Assembly: GCF_018918005.1 (NCBI RefSeq)
Contig: NZ_JAHLPR010000049.1
Span: 1 to 50,997 of the forward strand
Origin: Paenibacillus sp. MSJ-34
Lineage (GTDB): Bacteria; Bacillota; Bacilli; Paenibacillales; Paenibacillaceae
Direction of reading: 5' to 3'
Length of the DNA stretch: 50,997 nt
Both the position numbers and the translations under genes were made by a program. Position 1 is the first letter of the stretch, and each line of letters begins with the position of its first letter. Below are positions 8,007-17,008 of this stretch, piece by piece. The notes under the pieces are model-generated. The model had not been told where the DNA came from. It worked only from the letters and a program-made list of their open reading frames with translations, and did not search any database.

Positions 8007-8711
8007 CTATTCGTCTTTCCTCCAACGATACCCCAAGCCCCACACCGTCTCAATCCAATGGGGCTTGGAGCAGTCATCTTCAAGTTTCTCGCGAAGTTTG
8101 CGCACATGGACATCTACTGTTTTCGGATCGCCGACAAAGTCCTCGCCCCATACCAGATTCAATAATTCATTGCGCGATAATGCCGTATCGGGTTGTTCAA
8201 GAAACGTGCGAATCATTTGGAATTCTTTCGGCGTCAGATCGATTGCCTCGTCATGCTTGAACACTTTATTGGAATTGAGATCTACCCGAATGGGACCGGA
8301 TTGAAGGATATGTCTTTGCGGTTTCAGGCTGACATCGGTACGGCGCAATATAGCATGAATACGTGCTACAAGTTCCAGAGGGTTAAATGGCTTGACAATA
8401 TAATCGTCGGCTCCGATTTCAAGCCCTTTGATTCTATCAAGATCTTGTCCGCGTGCCGTTAAGAAGACAATGATGACAGCAGGATCCTTCTCTCTGATTC
8501 GTCTGCAGATCTCAAATCCATCGGTATCCGGAAGCATAATGTCAAGAACGATCACATCGGGTTGATGCGCCAAATAGCTTTTGATTGCCTCTTCTCCGGT
8601 TGAAGCTTCATGCACGATAAATCCATTATGCGATAAATTGATTGATATAAAACGTCTGATATGATCGTCATCTTCGCCGATTAATACTTGATTGCGTGTT
8701 ACAGTATCCAA
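8007..8711 (-). CDS. OmpR/PhoB-family response regulator
   Basis: A two-domain response regulator. The receiver has the acidic EDDD cluster near the start, phosphoacceptor Asp in VLDIMLPD (about residue 57), switch Thr in FLTARG and Lys in IVKPFNP. The C-terminal winged helix shows LTPKEFQMIRTFLEQ, the recognition-helix region KTVDVHVRKLREKLE and the WGLGYRW hairpin. The exact start is uncertain: GTG 8729, TTG 8726 and TTG 8711 are in frame, and 8711 is preferred because GGGGGTG precedes it at about six bases. It is first in the minus-strand run that continues into the kinase, lipoprotein, two SEDS genes and LCP gene, so it may regulate this operon and itself. Confidence 0.9.
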   Translation of the reverse strand: MDTVTRNQVLIGEDDDHIRRFISINLSHNGFIVHEASTGEEAIKSYLAHQPDVIVLDIMLPDTDGFEICRRIREKDPAVIIVFLTARGQDLDRIKGLEIGADDYIVKPFNPLELVARIHAILRRTDVSLKPQRHILQSGPIRVDLNSNKVFKHDEAIDLTPKEFQMIRTFLEQPDTALSRNELLNLVWGEDFVGDPKTVDVHVRKLREKLEDDCSKPHWIETVWGLGYRWRKDE

Positions 8712-8916
8712 GATTTGCACCCCCAACACTGAATTCTTCGTAAGTCACATGCAAAAAAGACTTTGCCCGAGAAATTATAATACATTCCGTACTTTCACTC
8801 GCTGATAACAAAGTGGATGTTACTTGAATTTGATCGAATTGTCAAAAATGGCCGCAGCTTTCCTATCCAAGATGAATCAAAAAGGTGTATTCCGTCCGGT
8901 CCGATCAAGAGAATGC

Positions 8917-8961
8917 GAAAAGCCGCCCTTTAGGCCGGGTTTACGACCTTTTGGGACGGCT
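8917..8961 (-). terminator. Intrinsic terminator of the siderophore-uptake operon
   Basis: On the minus strand, AGCCGTCCCAAAAGG pairs with CCTAAAGGGCGGCT across a 12-base loop and is followed by TTTTCGC. It lies 39 bases past the stop of the iron ABC ATPase gene and ends that transcription unit. Confidence 0.7.
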
Positions 8962-8999
8962 CCATGACAGGCGAACCTTTTAGAGGAAATACCAATCAT

Positions 9000-9848
9000 T
9001 TAGGCTGAAGCTTCTTTTCTCGGAGGTTCCGCAAGAGGCTGCTCTATGCTTTGGCCCGTTTCGGCTTGTGCAAGTTCGTACGGCAAGCAGAGCGGCACGC
9101 CCGTGCGCGGATCGGGGATAATATCCGCTTCGATGCCGAAGACTTCCCGTAAAACTTCCTGGGTCATCACTTCTTCCGGAGACCCTTCGCTCACGATTCT
9201 TCCCTGCTTGATCGCTACCATATGCTGTGCAAATCGGGTCGCATGATTCAGGTCGTGAACGACCATGACAATGGTTCGTTGCTGCTCCCCATTTAACTGC
9301 TGCAGCAGCTTAAGCACCTCAAGTTGATGCGCCATATCGAGATACGTCGTCGGTTCGTCCAGGAACAGCATATTCGTTCCTTGTGCAAGCGCCATGGCAA
9401 TCCACGCCCGCTGCCGTTGACCGCCAGAGAGTTGATCAACCGGCCGATCGCTGAAAGCGCCCATTCCGGTCACCTGTATGGACCATCGAATGATCTCCTT
9501 GTCTTGTTTCGTGAGCGACCCGAATCCTTTCTGATGCGGGAATCGGCCATAGGAAATAAGCTCTGAAACGGTTAGCCCCTCGGGTGCGACCGGGTTTTGC
9601 GGCAAAATCGCAAGCTGTTTGGCGACCTCTTTGGTTGGCTGGCTATGAATCGATTTGCCGTCGAGGAATACGGTTCCGGCTTGCGGCCTCATCATCCGTG
9701 CCATTGCTTTCAGAATCGTCGATTTTCCCGAGCCATTCGCACCGACAAGCGCCGTAATCTTACCTTCCGGAATCGACAAATTCAAATTCTCTACGATGAA
9801 ACGGTCGGAATACGCGATGTCTAGTTTTTCGGTATATAAGCGTTTCAT
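9000..9848 (-). CDS. Ferric-siderophore ABC transporter ATPase (FecE/FhuC type)
   Basis: The ATP-hydrolysing subunit that powers ferric-siderophore import through the two FecCD permeases encoded upstream. Visible motifs are Walker [11 protein letters not shown]-loop ILPQNP, signature [16 protein letters not shown], Walker B MLFLDEPT, the D-loop TYLDMAHQ and the switch His in VVHDLNHA. The size is normal for the family, with a short proline- and glutamate-rich tail. ATG 9848 is preferred over GTG 9857 because GAGAGGAGAG precedes it at suitable distance. It is the last gene of the four-gene minus-strand operon and is followed by a terminator. Regulation by the Fur-type box at 13145 is inferred. 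Confidence 0.92.
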   Translation of the reverse strand: MKRLYTEKLDIAYSDRFIVENLNLSIPEGKITALVGANGSGKSTILKAMARMMRPQAGTVFLDGKSIHSQPTKEVAKQLAILPQNPVAPEGLTVSELISYGRFPHQKGFGSLTKQDKEIIRWSIQVTGMGAFSDRPVDQLSGGQRQRAWIAMALAQGTNMLFLDEPTTYLDMAHQLEVLKLLQQLNGEQQRTIVMVVHDLNHATRFAQHMVAIKQGRIVSEGSPEEVMTQEVLREVFGIEADIIPDPRTGVPLCLPYELAQAETGQSIEQPLAEPPRKEASA

Positions 9849-9867
9849 AGCCTTCACCTCTCCTCTC

Positions 9868-10920
9868 TCATGTCGTATATAAATTTTTCATGATCTCGCG
9901 GTTTTTCTGTTGAAACAATTCGTTATGGGTAGACACCATTCCCCATGCATTCGCTTCAGGCGCAATAAATTGTTTGGCTTTATTCACAGCGTTCGCAGCA
10001 TCCTGGAATGCGCCGGCAATCAAATGAAGTTTCCCATCGTGATGCAAGATATCGCCTGCCGCATACAACCCTTCTACCGATGTCTCACTCATCGCAGTCC
10101 CCGCTACGCAGTATTCATTCTCCATCGCAATTTTCAATTCGCTGTTTTCCAGCAGATCCTTATCCCGTTCATATCCGTGATTGATAATGACCTCATCGAC
10201 GGCCAGTTCTATTTTCTCCCCATCCTCACTGCGATTCAACAATACTTTGTCAATCCGTTCATGATCAGGCGTCGCGACCAGCTTTTCGATCGTCGTATTG
10301 AACAAGCATTCAACCGTGCTGTTTAGCAGCCGTGTTACTTGAGCTTCATGTCCGTTCAGCATGTCTTTTCTATAAGTCAAGTAAACTTTCTTCGCAAACG
10401 GTTCCAGCTCGTTCGCCCAATCGATCGCCGCATTGCCGCCGCCTGAAATCAGAATTGTTTTCCCTTTGAAACGAGCCAATGATTTTACCGTGTAATGCAA
10501 ATTGGTCACTTCAAATCGCTCGGCGCCGTCAATATTTAATTTGGTCGGTTTCAGAATACCGCCGCCTACGGCAAGAATGACCGTCTTGGAGCAATGCCGC
10601 TGGCCGGACGAAGTATGCACAATAAAATGACCGCTTTCATCTTTAGTCAGGGAAGTCACCTTTTGCCCAAGCACGACCTCAGGATCGAAGGTTAATCCTT
10701 GCGCCACGATTTGCTCAATGAATTGGGCGCCCGTGACCGGTGTCAGCCCGCCTACATCCCAGATCATTTTCTCCGGATACACATGAACTTTGCCGCCAAG
10801 AAAAGGTTGGAACTCGATGATTTTCGTTTTCATCTCGCGCAAACCGCTATAGAAAGCGGCAAACAATCCCGCAGGACCGCCGCCGACAATCGTCACATCA
10901 AAAATTTGATCCGTATTCAT
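9868..10920 (-). CDS. Ferredoxin/flavodoxin-NADP+ reductase, YumC type
   Basis: A 350-residue flavoprotein of the thioredoxin-reductase-like ferredoxin-NADP+ reductase class. FAD binding is shown by [20 protein letters not shown] at the N-terminus and by the late GLYAAGDI block; the NADPH site is [17 protein letters not shown]. The CxxC redox pair of true thioredoxin reductases is missing, which is characteristic of YumC enzymes. The ATG follows AAGGAG. Its position inside the siderophore ABC operon, between a permease and the ATPase gene, suggests it supplies electrons to release iron from imported ferric siderophore, either directly or via a flavodoxin. That role is inferred from context. 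Confidence 0.88.
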   Translation of the reverse strand: MNTDQIFDVTIVGGGPAGLFAAFYSGLREMKTKIIEFQPFLGGKVHVYPEKMIWDVGGLTPVTGAQFIEQIVAQGLTFDPEVVLGQKVTSLTKDESGHFIVHTSSGQRHCSKTVILAVGGGILKPTKLNIDGAERFEVTNLHYTVKSLARFKGKTILISGGGNAAIDWANELEPFAKKVYLTYRKDMLNGHEAQVTRLLNSTVECLFNTTIEKLVATPDHERIDKVLLNRSEDGEKIELAVDEVIINHGYERDKDLLENSELKIAMENEYCVAGTAMSETSVEGLYAAGDILHHDGKLHLIAGAFQDAANAVNKAKQFIAPEANAWGMVSTHNELFQQKNREIMKNLYTT

Positions 10921-10969
10921 AGATTACCGTCTCCTTGTCATGCTTTATATCGAATAAAATTCGGATGGC

Positions 10970-11995
10970 CTACGCTTTCGACCGTGCCAGCAGATACAGA
11001 AAATAAGGCGCGCCGATAACCGCGACGACGATACCGGTCGGAATTTCCGACATTGAGCGTCCGATCGTATCGGCCACGATCATGAGCAAACCGCCGGTCA
11101 ATGCGGAAGCCGGAAGCAACAGCTGATGCTTCGGACCGACAAGCCGCCGCGCCAGATGCGGACCGATCAGACCGACAAAAACGATCCCTCCGCTTACCGC
11201 GACGCAGGATCCGGCCAGACCTACCGCTGCGGCAAGCAGCAGAAGCCGTTCTTTCTCAACCGGAGCGCCAAGTCCGGTAGCCGTTTGCTCGCCAAGGTTC
11301 AACACATTCATGACGCCGGCTTTGAAAAAAACGAAGGGGAGAAGCACCGCAATCCACGGGATCAGTGCGAGGACAAATTTCCAGTTCGACCCCCAGACGC
11401 TTCCTGCCAGCCAAGTGGCCACGAACTGATACTTGTCCGGATCGAGCCGCATCGTTAGCACAATCATCGCGGCGCTTATACCGGCTGCTACGGCAATTCC
11501 GGTCAGAACCAGCCGCGTCGGCGAAATGCCCTCATGACGCCTATAAGCAAGCGTGTAGATCAACAAAGCCGTTACCCCGGCCCCGGCCAAAGCGAGCACC
11601 GGAAGCAGGAATACCGGAGCCGCTGTAGTCGCCGGATAAAAGGAGATAAACAGCATGACCATGAATCCGGCTCCGGCGTTAATGCCCAAGATCCCGGGAT
11701 CGGCAAGCGCATTGCGTGAAATTCCTTGCAGAATGCAGCCCGATACGGCCAATCCGGCGCCAACGAGAATGGAAATGACGATCCGCGGCAAGCGGAATTC
11801 GAACAAAATAAGCCTCTGCTTCTCCGTACCCATGCCGAAAAGCGTCTTCAACACGTCCAATGGCGATAGATGAATATAGCCGGTATTCATGCTGATCATA
11901 AATGAAATGATGATAAGCGCGGCCAGAATCGCCATCACGATCAAGCCCTGTCGATGTCTTCTTTCGCCCGAAGTTAACGTTTGTGCCGTTTTCAT
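10970..11995 (-). CDS. FecCD-family iron-siderophore permease
   Basis: An integral membrane subunit of a BtuC/FecCD-type importer, 341 residues, with about ten spans. Conserved blocks are FEFRLPRIVISILVGAGLAV, SGCILQGISRNALADPGILG, GINAGAGF and, near the end, FVGLIGPHLARRLVGPKHQ, which contains the coupling helix that contacts the ATPase. The ATG overlaps the preceding permease stop as ATGA, so the two are translationally coupled and likely form a heterodimer. The siderophore bound is not readable from sequence. Confidence 0.92.
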   Translation of the reverse strand: MKTAQTLTSGERRHRQGLIVMAILAALIIISFMISMNTGYIHLSPLDVLKTLFGMGTEKQRLILFEFRLPRIVISILVGAGLAVSGCILQGISRNALADPGILGINAGAGFMVMLFISFYPATTAAPVFLLPVLALAGAGVTALLIYTLAYRRHEGISPTRLVLTGIAVAAGISAAMIVLTMRLDPDKYQFVATWLAGSVWGSNWKFVLALIPWIAVLLPFVFFKAGVMNVLNLGEQTATGLGAPVEKERLLLLAAAVGLAGSCVAVSGGIVFVGLIGPHLARRLVGPKHQLLLPASALTGGLLMIVADTIGRSMSEIPTGIVVAVIGAPYFLYLLARSKA

Positions 11996-13053
11996 GACAG
12001 CACCCTCCTCTCCTTGCGTACCAAATAGAGGAAGAAGGGAACCCCAATCAAGGCAATAAGAGCCCCGACAGGTATTTCATAAGGAGGATTGATCATTCTT
12101 GCCGCAAGATCGGCGAGTATGACAAGCAAGCTGCCGAGCACCGCCGAGCAAGGAATAATCCAGCGGTAATCCACGCCGACCAGGAATCGTGTCAAGTGCG
12201 GAATGATCAGACCGATAAAACCGACGGCGCCGACGACAGAGACGGCGGAACCGGCCAGAATGAGCACGATGATCGTACCTGCCAGCTTGACGAGGCGGGT
12301 TCGTTGCCCGAGACCAACGGCAACCTCCTCTCCGAGACTTAGCAAGGTAACGGATCGAGACATGATCAACGCAGCGATCATCGCTCCCGCGACCCATGGA
12401 AACATAACTTTCAGTTGGAACCATTTCGTACCCGCTACCCCGCCTGCAAACCAAAAAACGATATCCTGGCCGATGCGGAAATGAAGAGCAATCCCTTCGC
12501 TCAGCGCAGTAAGGAGCGCGGTGACCGCTGCTCCAGCCAATACCAGGCGAACGGGAGTCAAGCCTCCCTTGGCCAGCGATCCAACTCCGAACACAAGTCC
12601 GGCGCCGGCAGCGGCGCCCAGAAACGAATATAAAATGAGAAACATATACGGAAGTCCGGGAAGAAAAGCAAAGCATAACGCCAATGCAAAGCCGGCTCCG
12701 GCGTTGAGTCCGAGCAACCCGGAATCTGCCATCGGATTGCGGGTCATTCCTTGCATCAGCGCGCCTGCTACCGCGAAGCTCGCGCCGACCATCGCTCCGC
12801 CAAGTACACGCGGCAACCGAAGCTCCTGAATAACTTGATGCTGGGTTACGTCAGGATTAAATCGGAATATCGCCTCCCATACCGTAACGAACGCAATATC
12901 CGAAGCGCCGAAGGAAACGGAGAACGCAATCCCGAGCATTAGGGCAATGACTCCTCCGATCAAAATAAAGGTCGCAGCGAGCGGCCGTGTCCGCAATTTC
13001 TCCGTCTCTATAGCTGTTTCTTCCATGCCTGCTCTTTCTGTCCAGTACGACAT
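11992..13053 (-). CDS. FecCD-family iron-siderophore permease
   Basis: The partner permease of the 10970-11995 gene and first gene of the minus-strand iron operon. It has an N-terminal cytoplasmic extension, then about ten membrane spans with LRLPRVLGGAMVGASFAVAG, GALMQGMTRNPMADSGLLGL, LNAGAGFALA and VGFIGLIIPHLTRFLVGVDY, the coupling-helix region. ATG 13053 is favoured over the upstream GTG 13068 because GAGGAG lies eight bases before it. Roughly 90 bases upstream is a near-consensus Fur-type box, so iron-responsive repression is expected. Confidence 0.92.
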   Translation of the reverse strand: MSYWTERAGMEETAIETEKLRTRPLAATFILIGGVIALMLGIAFSVSFGASDIAFVTVWEAIFRFNPDVTQHQVIQELRLPRVLGGAMVGASFAVAGALMQGMTRNPMADSGLLGLNAGAGFALALCFAFLPGLPYMFLILYSFLGAAAGAGLVFGVGSLAKGGLTPVRLVLAGAAVTALLTALSEGIALHFRIGQDIVFWFAGGVAGTKWFQLKVMFPWVAGAMIAALIMSRSVTLLSLGEEVAVGLGQRTRLVKLAGTIIVLILAGSAVSVVGAVGFIGLIIPHLTRFLVGVDYRWIIPCSAVLGSLLVILADLAARMINPPYEIPVGALIALIGVPFFLYLVRKERRVLS

Positions 13054-13144
13054 CCCCGTTCTCCTCACCCGTATAAATCGATGTGTTCTTTATGAATTTC
13101 ATGGTTCCGGGCAAAGCGCTGCGCTTCATCCCCAAACTTTTAAA

Positions 13145-13159
13145 TGATAACGATTATCA
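13145..13159. promoter_or_regulatory. Fur-type iron box for the permease operon
   Basis: TGATAACGATTATCA matches the 7-1-7 Fur consensus TGATAATNATTATCA with one mismatch. It lies 92 bases upstream of the first permease start and faces the minus-strand operon. Confidence 0.75.
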
Positions 13160-13191
13160 ATATCAATGAATACTATACCAGATGAACAGAA

Positions 13192-13368
13192 ATGATTCAA
13201 CATATAAGAACCAGATTCATCCATCATTTATCCGCAAATCTGCAGACATTTCTATTGCCCGGCTTCGGTCTCTTCATTGCCGCGAGAATCATTATGGCGT
13301 TAGGCGCCGGGATGGCCGCCGTTACCGAGAATAAACAAAGAATTGCAATAGGAGTTTGCTTGTATTAG
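13192..13368 (+). pseudogene. Fragment of an MFS transporter gene
   Basis: A 58-codon open stretch lies between the two Fur-type boxes. Its centre reads LSANLQTFLLPGFGLFIAAR followed by IIMALGAGMAAV, which resembles the conserved transmembrane-4 region of DHA-type major facilitator drug or siderophore exporters (typical form 'ARIIQALGAG'). There is no ribosome site before the ATG and the similarity stops on both sides. I read it as a decayed remnant of an exporter gene once located in this iron locus. Alternatively the open frame is fortuitous. Confidence 0.4.
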
Positions 13369-13379
13369 AATGATCATAG

Positions 13380-13400
13380 TGATAATGATAATCTTTATCA
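13380..13400. promoter_or_regulatory. Extended or overlapping Fur-type box for the binding-protein gene
   Basis: A 21-base stretch contains overlapping TGATAAT-type hexamers. Its right half, TGATAATCTTTATCA, is a 7-1-7 site with one mismatch and the left half adds a further TGATAATGATAAT. It lies 57-77 bases upstream of the siderophore-binding lipoprotein start. Confidence 0.75.
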
Positions 13401-13456
13401 ATTAAAGATGCTTTATTACATATATTACAGCAATGGAGAAAAAAAGGAGCAGATTT

Positions 13457-14434
13457 ATGAAAACCGGAAAACATGCCTATGCAATCATACTTATCGCTGC
13501 GCTTCTGCTTATTATGACAGCATGCAGCAGTTCTCAGAATCCTTCGATGTCTTCCGAACCTTCCTCACAGTCGGAAACAGCCAACGGCAGCGGCTCGTCC
13601 GCACCATCCGCCCAGCCGGAAGCGGCGACGAAAACAATCAAAGACGGCCTGGATCGGGAGGTAGAGATTCCAACAAGGCCCGAGAAGATGGTTGTGCTCG
13701 GCAACATGGGCGAAGTGCTCTCCTTGGGCATCAAGCCAATCGGCACGAACGACTACTATCTGAATAAATTCGAGCCGGAGCGAATGGCTGGTATCGCAAG
13801 TGTCGGCGGAGACGAACCCTCCATGGAGAAAATTCTCGATCTGGAGCCGGATCTGATTATTATTCCAAGCTATTTCAAACCTGAAATTGTGGAAGCATTG
13901 CACAAAATTGCACCTACCATAGCGACCAAGTGGGGACTGCTTCCGCGGGAACACTTGTCCGTTTTAGCCGAATGGTTAGGCAGAGAAGCGGAAGAACAAA
14001 CTTGGCTTGCGCAATATGCCGACAAAGCCGCACAAACCAAAGAAGCGCTCAAACCGTTTCACCTTGAGGGCGAAAAGGCGATCGTTCTTCAGTTTTGGAA
14101 CAAATCGATTTATCAGCATGCAACAACCGTATTCACGCCATTGTTCGAAGACATCGGCTTCATTCCTACGGATGCACAATCTAAGGTAACGGAATCCAAG
14201 GGAATCTCGGAAGAAGCGGTCGTCGATTATGCAGCCGATGCAGATCGCTTGTTCATTCTGGTAGACGGGCAGAATGATATCGATATGTATCATCAACTGA
14301 AAGAGACCGCATGGAAGAACATCCCTGCGGTACAGAACGATAAGGTCATGCTTGTAGAAAGCGCAAGATGGAATGATTACAGCACGGCTGCGATGGAATG
14401 GATGCTCGAAGATTTAGTCCAGTTGATCAAATAG
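13457..14434 (+). CDS. Ferric-siderophore-binding lipoprotein (FecB/FhuD family)
   Basis: The extracellular receptor of the iron-siderophore importer, tethered to the membrane by a lipid. The signal peptide MKTGKHAYAIILIAALLLIM ends in the lipobox MTAC, followed by a low-complexity Ser/Pro linker. The class III binding fold then begins with the TIKDGLDREVEIPTRPEKMVVLG segment, continues with GIKPIGTND and EKILDLEPDLIIIPSY, and has the long helix between lobes. ATG 13457 is preferred over 13433 because AGGAG lies seven bases upstream. The gene diverges from the permease-reductase-ATPase operon. Both promoters carry Fur-type boxes and the gene ends in a strong terminator, so it is a separate but coregulated unit. 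The ligand class is not evident. Confidence 0.92.
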   Translation: MKTGKHAYAIILIAALLLIMTACSSSQNPSMSSEPSSQSETANGSGSSAPSAQPEAATKTIKDGLDREVEIPTRPEKMVVLGNMGEVLSLGIKPIGTNDYYLNKFEPERMAGIASVGGDEPSMEKILDLEPDLIIIPSYFKPEIVEALHKIAPTIATKWGLLPREHLSVLAEWLGREAEEQTWLAQYADKAAQTKEALKPFHLEGEKAIVLQFWNKSIYQHATTVFTPLFEDIGFIPTDAQSKVTESKGISEEAVVDYAADADRLFILVDGQNDIDMYHQLKETAWKNIPAVQNDKVMLVESARWNDYSTAAMEWMLEDLVQLIK

Positions 14435-14457
14435 ACGCCTATTTTGAATGTATAAAG

Positions 14458-14495
14458 AAACCGTCTCCTCTTGTAGAAAGAGACGGTTTCTTTTA
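14458..14495. terminator. Strong intrinsic terminator, probably bidirectional
   Basis: AAACCGTCTC and GAGACGGTTT form a perfect 10-bp stem with a 12-base loop, followed by CTTTTA on the plus strand and by TTTCTTTATA on the minus strand. It ends the binding-protein gene and can also end the converging histidine-phosphatase transcript. Confidence 0.85.
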
Positions 14496-14551
14496 TCATT
14501 AGTGCGCACGGCTTCTAACCGAATATAAAGTACATGGCTTCAAATTTACCT

Positions 14552-15100
14552 TCAAAGGCTCTTTTCAAACGTATAGATCCGTCCATTGCTGGGCTTTGTA
14601 AATTTATCCCCTATATAGCCTCGATGTAAAAGCTCCTGTCGGAGCACCGTCATAAAAGCGCCATGAGTGACAATTAAGACATTCTCATCGTTTTTGCCGC
14701 TTTCTTCTACGGTGTTCAGAAATATTTGGGCTCTTTCCATTGTGGAGTACTTCTCTTCCTGCGATGGATGGTTGATTAACCACGCAAATCTCCCCAAGAT
14801 TAACCAAACATTCAAATGCAGCTTGACGTTTGAGCGAAACATGGAACGAATGGTAATTTCCCGGAGTAAATCTGTCGTAATTAACTCGCCTTTATACATC
14901 GTTTCGGCCGTTTTGACCGCTCTTTTCATATCGCTCGAATAACAAACATCCCAATGGATCTTCGTTGTTGTTATATTCGTAAGGTCAATGTCTGACTCAT
15001 CATACTGTTTGACCCACTCCGAGAAATCATTCGAAGTCATCCAGTACTTCTTTGTATTGATATTCACTTTATAATGTCTCATGATCCCAATTCTCATCAT
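14552..15100 (-). CDS. Histidine phosphatase (phosphoglycerate-mutase-like) family protein
   Basis: A 182-residue member of the histidine phosphatase superfamily. The catalytic motif appears as IGIMRHYKV with Tyr in place of the usual Gly after Arg-His. A second block, VCYSSDMKRAVKTAETM, matches the 'SS...RA.QTA' substrate-binding region, LLREI supplies the conserved Glu region, and VLIVTHGAFMTVL carries the second catalytic His. Such proteins dephosphorylate small metabolites or phosphoproteins; the substrate is unknown. ATG 15100 and 15097 are both possible, with GAGGT just upstream. It lies 81 bases downstream of the dihydroxyacetone kinase on the same strand and may be cotranscribed with it. 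Confidence 0.85.
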   Translation of the reverse strand: MMRIGIMRHYKVNINTKKYWMTSNDFSEWVKQYDESDIDLTNITTTKIHWDVCYSSDMKRAVKTAETMYKGELITTDLLREITIRSMFRSNVKLHLNVWLILGRFAWLINHPSQEEKYSTMERAQIFLNTVEESGKNDENVLIVTHGAFMTVLRQELLHRGYIGDKFTKPSNGRIYTFEKSL

Positions 15101-15181
15101 TACCTCGTGGTTTCAATTCATCACTACAGGTTTCAGGGCTTCGCCAAGACATCGACCCGCCAAAATAATCGGCCGGCGCGA

Positions 15182-16942
15182 TTATTGCATCGCTTTGGCA
15201 AGCTCCGTGAAAATCACCCCGAGCGCGTAAGCGCCCGCATCGGGATAACCGATGCTGCGTTCCCCTACGGCGCCCGCTCTTCCCATTCGGGCGACAATGT
15301 CCGCCGTTTGCCGCGCGCCGAGAACCGCCGCTTCCGCCGCCTTGGTCGCCGCCGGCTTCATCTCGTCGCCTTGTTCGGCGCTCCGCGTCCACGCATCCGC
15401 AAACGGCACAAGCGCATCGATCAACGTCTTGTCTCCGACAACGGCCCCTCTGCCGAACGATCTTTCGCCTGTGTCCTGTACCCCTTTCACGACGGCCTGC
15501 ATCATATCGGCGACGTCCTGAACGGACAGTTCCTGTTTCTTCCGGGCATACTTGCCCGCCGCGCGGAACCCCGATCCCCAGATCGGCCCGGAGGCCCCGC
15601 CGCAATGCTCCATAATGATCATCGAGCATGCGTCGAGGAAATCTCCGATATCGCTAAGATGATGGGTTAGAAGATCGTTCCACTCCGCTTTCAACTGCTT
15701 GAATCCCTTGGCGACGCTCATCCCGAAATCGCCGTCTCCGGCATGGGCGTCGAGCTCGCAGAACGGAACCTCGTTCTCGATGATGACTTCGCTCATTTGA
15801 TCGATCAAATAGACGATATTTTGCAAAGAAAGCCGGTTATTCCGAATGACCGCTGCCGCACGATCCGTGTTGTTTTTATACGATACGGCCCCCGCTGCCT
15901 TCTCTTCCCGCACGACCTCGGTATAATTCACCGGCTCGAACGGGCCTTTGACCGACAACGCCGGCGTATCGCATGGCGCGGACAGCCATTTCTTCAGCGT
16001 CTCATCCAGCTTCATGATCGTCACCGACGCGCCGGCCATATCGATGCTGGTCATATAGTTGCCGACAAACGCCTTGAATACCCGTTTGTTCCTGGCCGTC
16101 AATTCGCGCGTCACGGAATTGTTGAGCAAATACAGTTCCTGCAGCGGCGTGCCGCCAAACCCGTTGATCAAGACGGCAACATCTTGTTCCGCAGGATCGT
16201 TCATCCGCAAGTTGTCCAGCAAAGACGTCACCATCCGCTGCGCCAGTTCATCCGCAGGCACGACTCGCTCCCTGCGTATTCCAGGTTCGCCGTGAATGCC
16301 GACGCCGTATTCCATCTCGTCCTCTTCGATATGAAACGTCGGAGATCCCTTGGCGGGAACGGTGCAGGAAGTAAAAGCGAAGCCGATGCTGCGAACATGA
16401 TTAATCGCATGCTGCGCCGCTTCCTTTACTTCCGGCAGAGACAGTCCGGCTTCCGCGGCAGCCCCGGCCACCTTATGAACGAGAACTGTTCCGGCAACCC
16501 CTCTTCTCCCTACCGTATAGAGACTGTCTTCGACGGCAATATCGTCGTCTACCTTGACATAATCCGCTTGAATGCCGTCTTCGCTGGCGAGATGGGCCGC
16601 ATTTTGAAAATTCATGATGTCGCCGCTGTAGTTCTTGATAATAAGCAGCGTTCCCTTATTGCTTGCGGTGCTGCGGATCGCTTGATACACCTGGATTTGG
16701 GACGGAGAAGCAAACACATCGCCGCATACGGCCGCATCGAGCATCCCTTTCCCTACGAACCCGGCATGGGCCGGTTCATGCCCGCTTCCGCCGCCGCTGA
16801 TCAGCGTCACTTTGTCGGGATGGATCTCTTTTTTGGAAATCACTTTGAATTTCGGATTGAAATCCAGCTCAGGATGCGCCAGCACAAGCCCATAGCACAT
16901 TTCCCGAACCAGAGTCTCAGGTTTGTTCATGATTTTCTTCAT
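15182..16942 (-). CDS. ATP-dependent dihydroxyacetone kinase (fused DhaK-DhaL)
   Basis: A single-chain dihydroxyacetone kinase of 586 residues that phosphorylates dihydroxyacetone (or glyceraldehyde-like trioses) to dihydroxyacetone phosphate. The DhaK half has GGGSGHEPAHAGFVG and the hemiaminal-forming His217 in GVGIHGEPG; the C-terminal DhaL half has DAHAGDGDFG, with Asp398, Asp403 and Asp405 expected to bind two magnesium ions and ATP. The fusion marks the ATP-using Dak1 type rather than the phosphotransferase-driven enzyme, and no DhaM is nearby. The ATG follows GGAAGGAG. It has no glycerol dehydrogenase neighbour in this window. An imperfect hairpin lies in its leader. GC-rich codon usage creates long antisense open frames that are not genes. 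Confidence 0.93.
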   Translation of the reverse strand: MKKIMNKPETLVREMCYGLVLAHPELDFNPKFKVISKKEIHPDKVTLISGGGSGHEPAHAGFVGKGMLDAAVCGDVFASPSQIQVYQAIRSTASNKGTLLIIKNYSGDIMNFQNAAHLASEDGIQADYVKVDDDIAVEDSLYTVGRRGVAGTVLVHKVAGAAAEAGLSLPEVKEAAQHAINHVRSIGFAFTSCTVPAKGSPTFHIEEDEMEYGVGIHGEPGIRRERVVPADELAQRMVTSLLDNLRMNDPAEQDVAVLINGFGGTPLQELYLLNNSVTRELTARNKRVFKAFVGNYMTSIDMAGASVTIMKLDETLKKWLSAPCDTPALSVKGPFEPVNYTEVVREEKAAGAVSYKNNTDRAAAVIRNNRLSLQNIVYLIDQMSEVIIENEVPFCELDAHAGDGDFGMSVAKGFKQLKAEWNDLLTHHLSDIGDFLDACSMIIMEHCGGASGPIWGSGFRAAGKYARKKQELSVQDVADMMQAVVKGVQDTGERSFGRGAVVGDKTLIDALVPFADAWTRSAEQGDEMKPAATKAAEAAVLGARQTADIVARMGRAGAVGERSIGYPDAGAYALGVIFTELAKAMQ

Positions 16943-16977
16943 TATAAATCTCCTTCCTTCATTTATATTGTCGGCCT

Positions 16978-17008
16978 AAATGACGGCGGCCATAATCGCC
17001 GCTCATTT
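16978..17008 (-). other. Hairpin in the dhaKL leader
   Basis: AAATGACGGCG and CGCCGCTCATTT form an imperfect inverted repeat 36 bases upstream of the kinase start. There is no T run, so it is more likely an operator or a leader structure than a terminator. No regulator is encoded next to it. Confidence 0.35.

Noticed and set aside
9868-10920. Thioredoxin reductase annotation for the flavoprotein
   Set aside because: The CxxC redox pair is absent and the sequence fits YumC-type ferredoxin-NADP+ reductases.
12077-12676. 199-codon minus-strand open frame
   Set aside because: Out-of-frame shadow inside the siderophore permease, very rich in Arg and Ser.
16978-17008. Hairpin considered as a riboswitch in the dhaKL leader
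   Set aside because: Too short and matches no riboswitch core I know; kept only as an unassigned hairpin.
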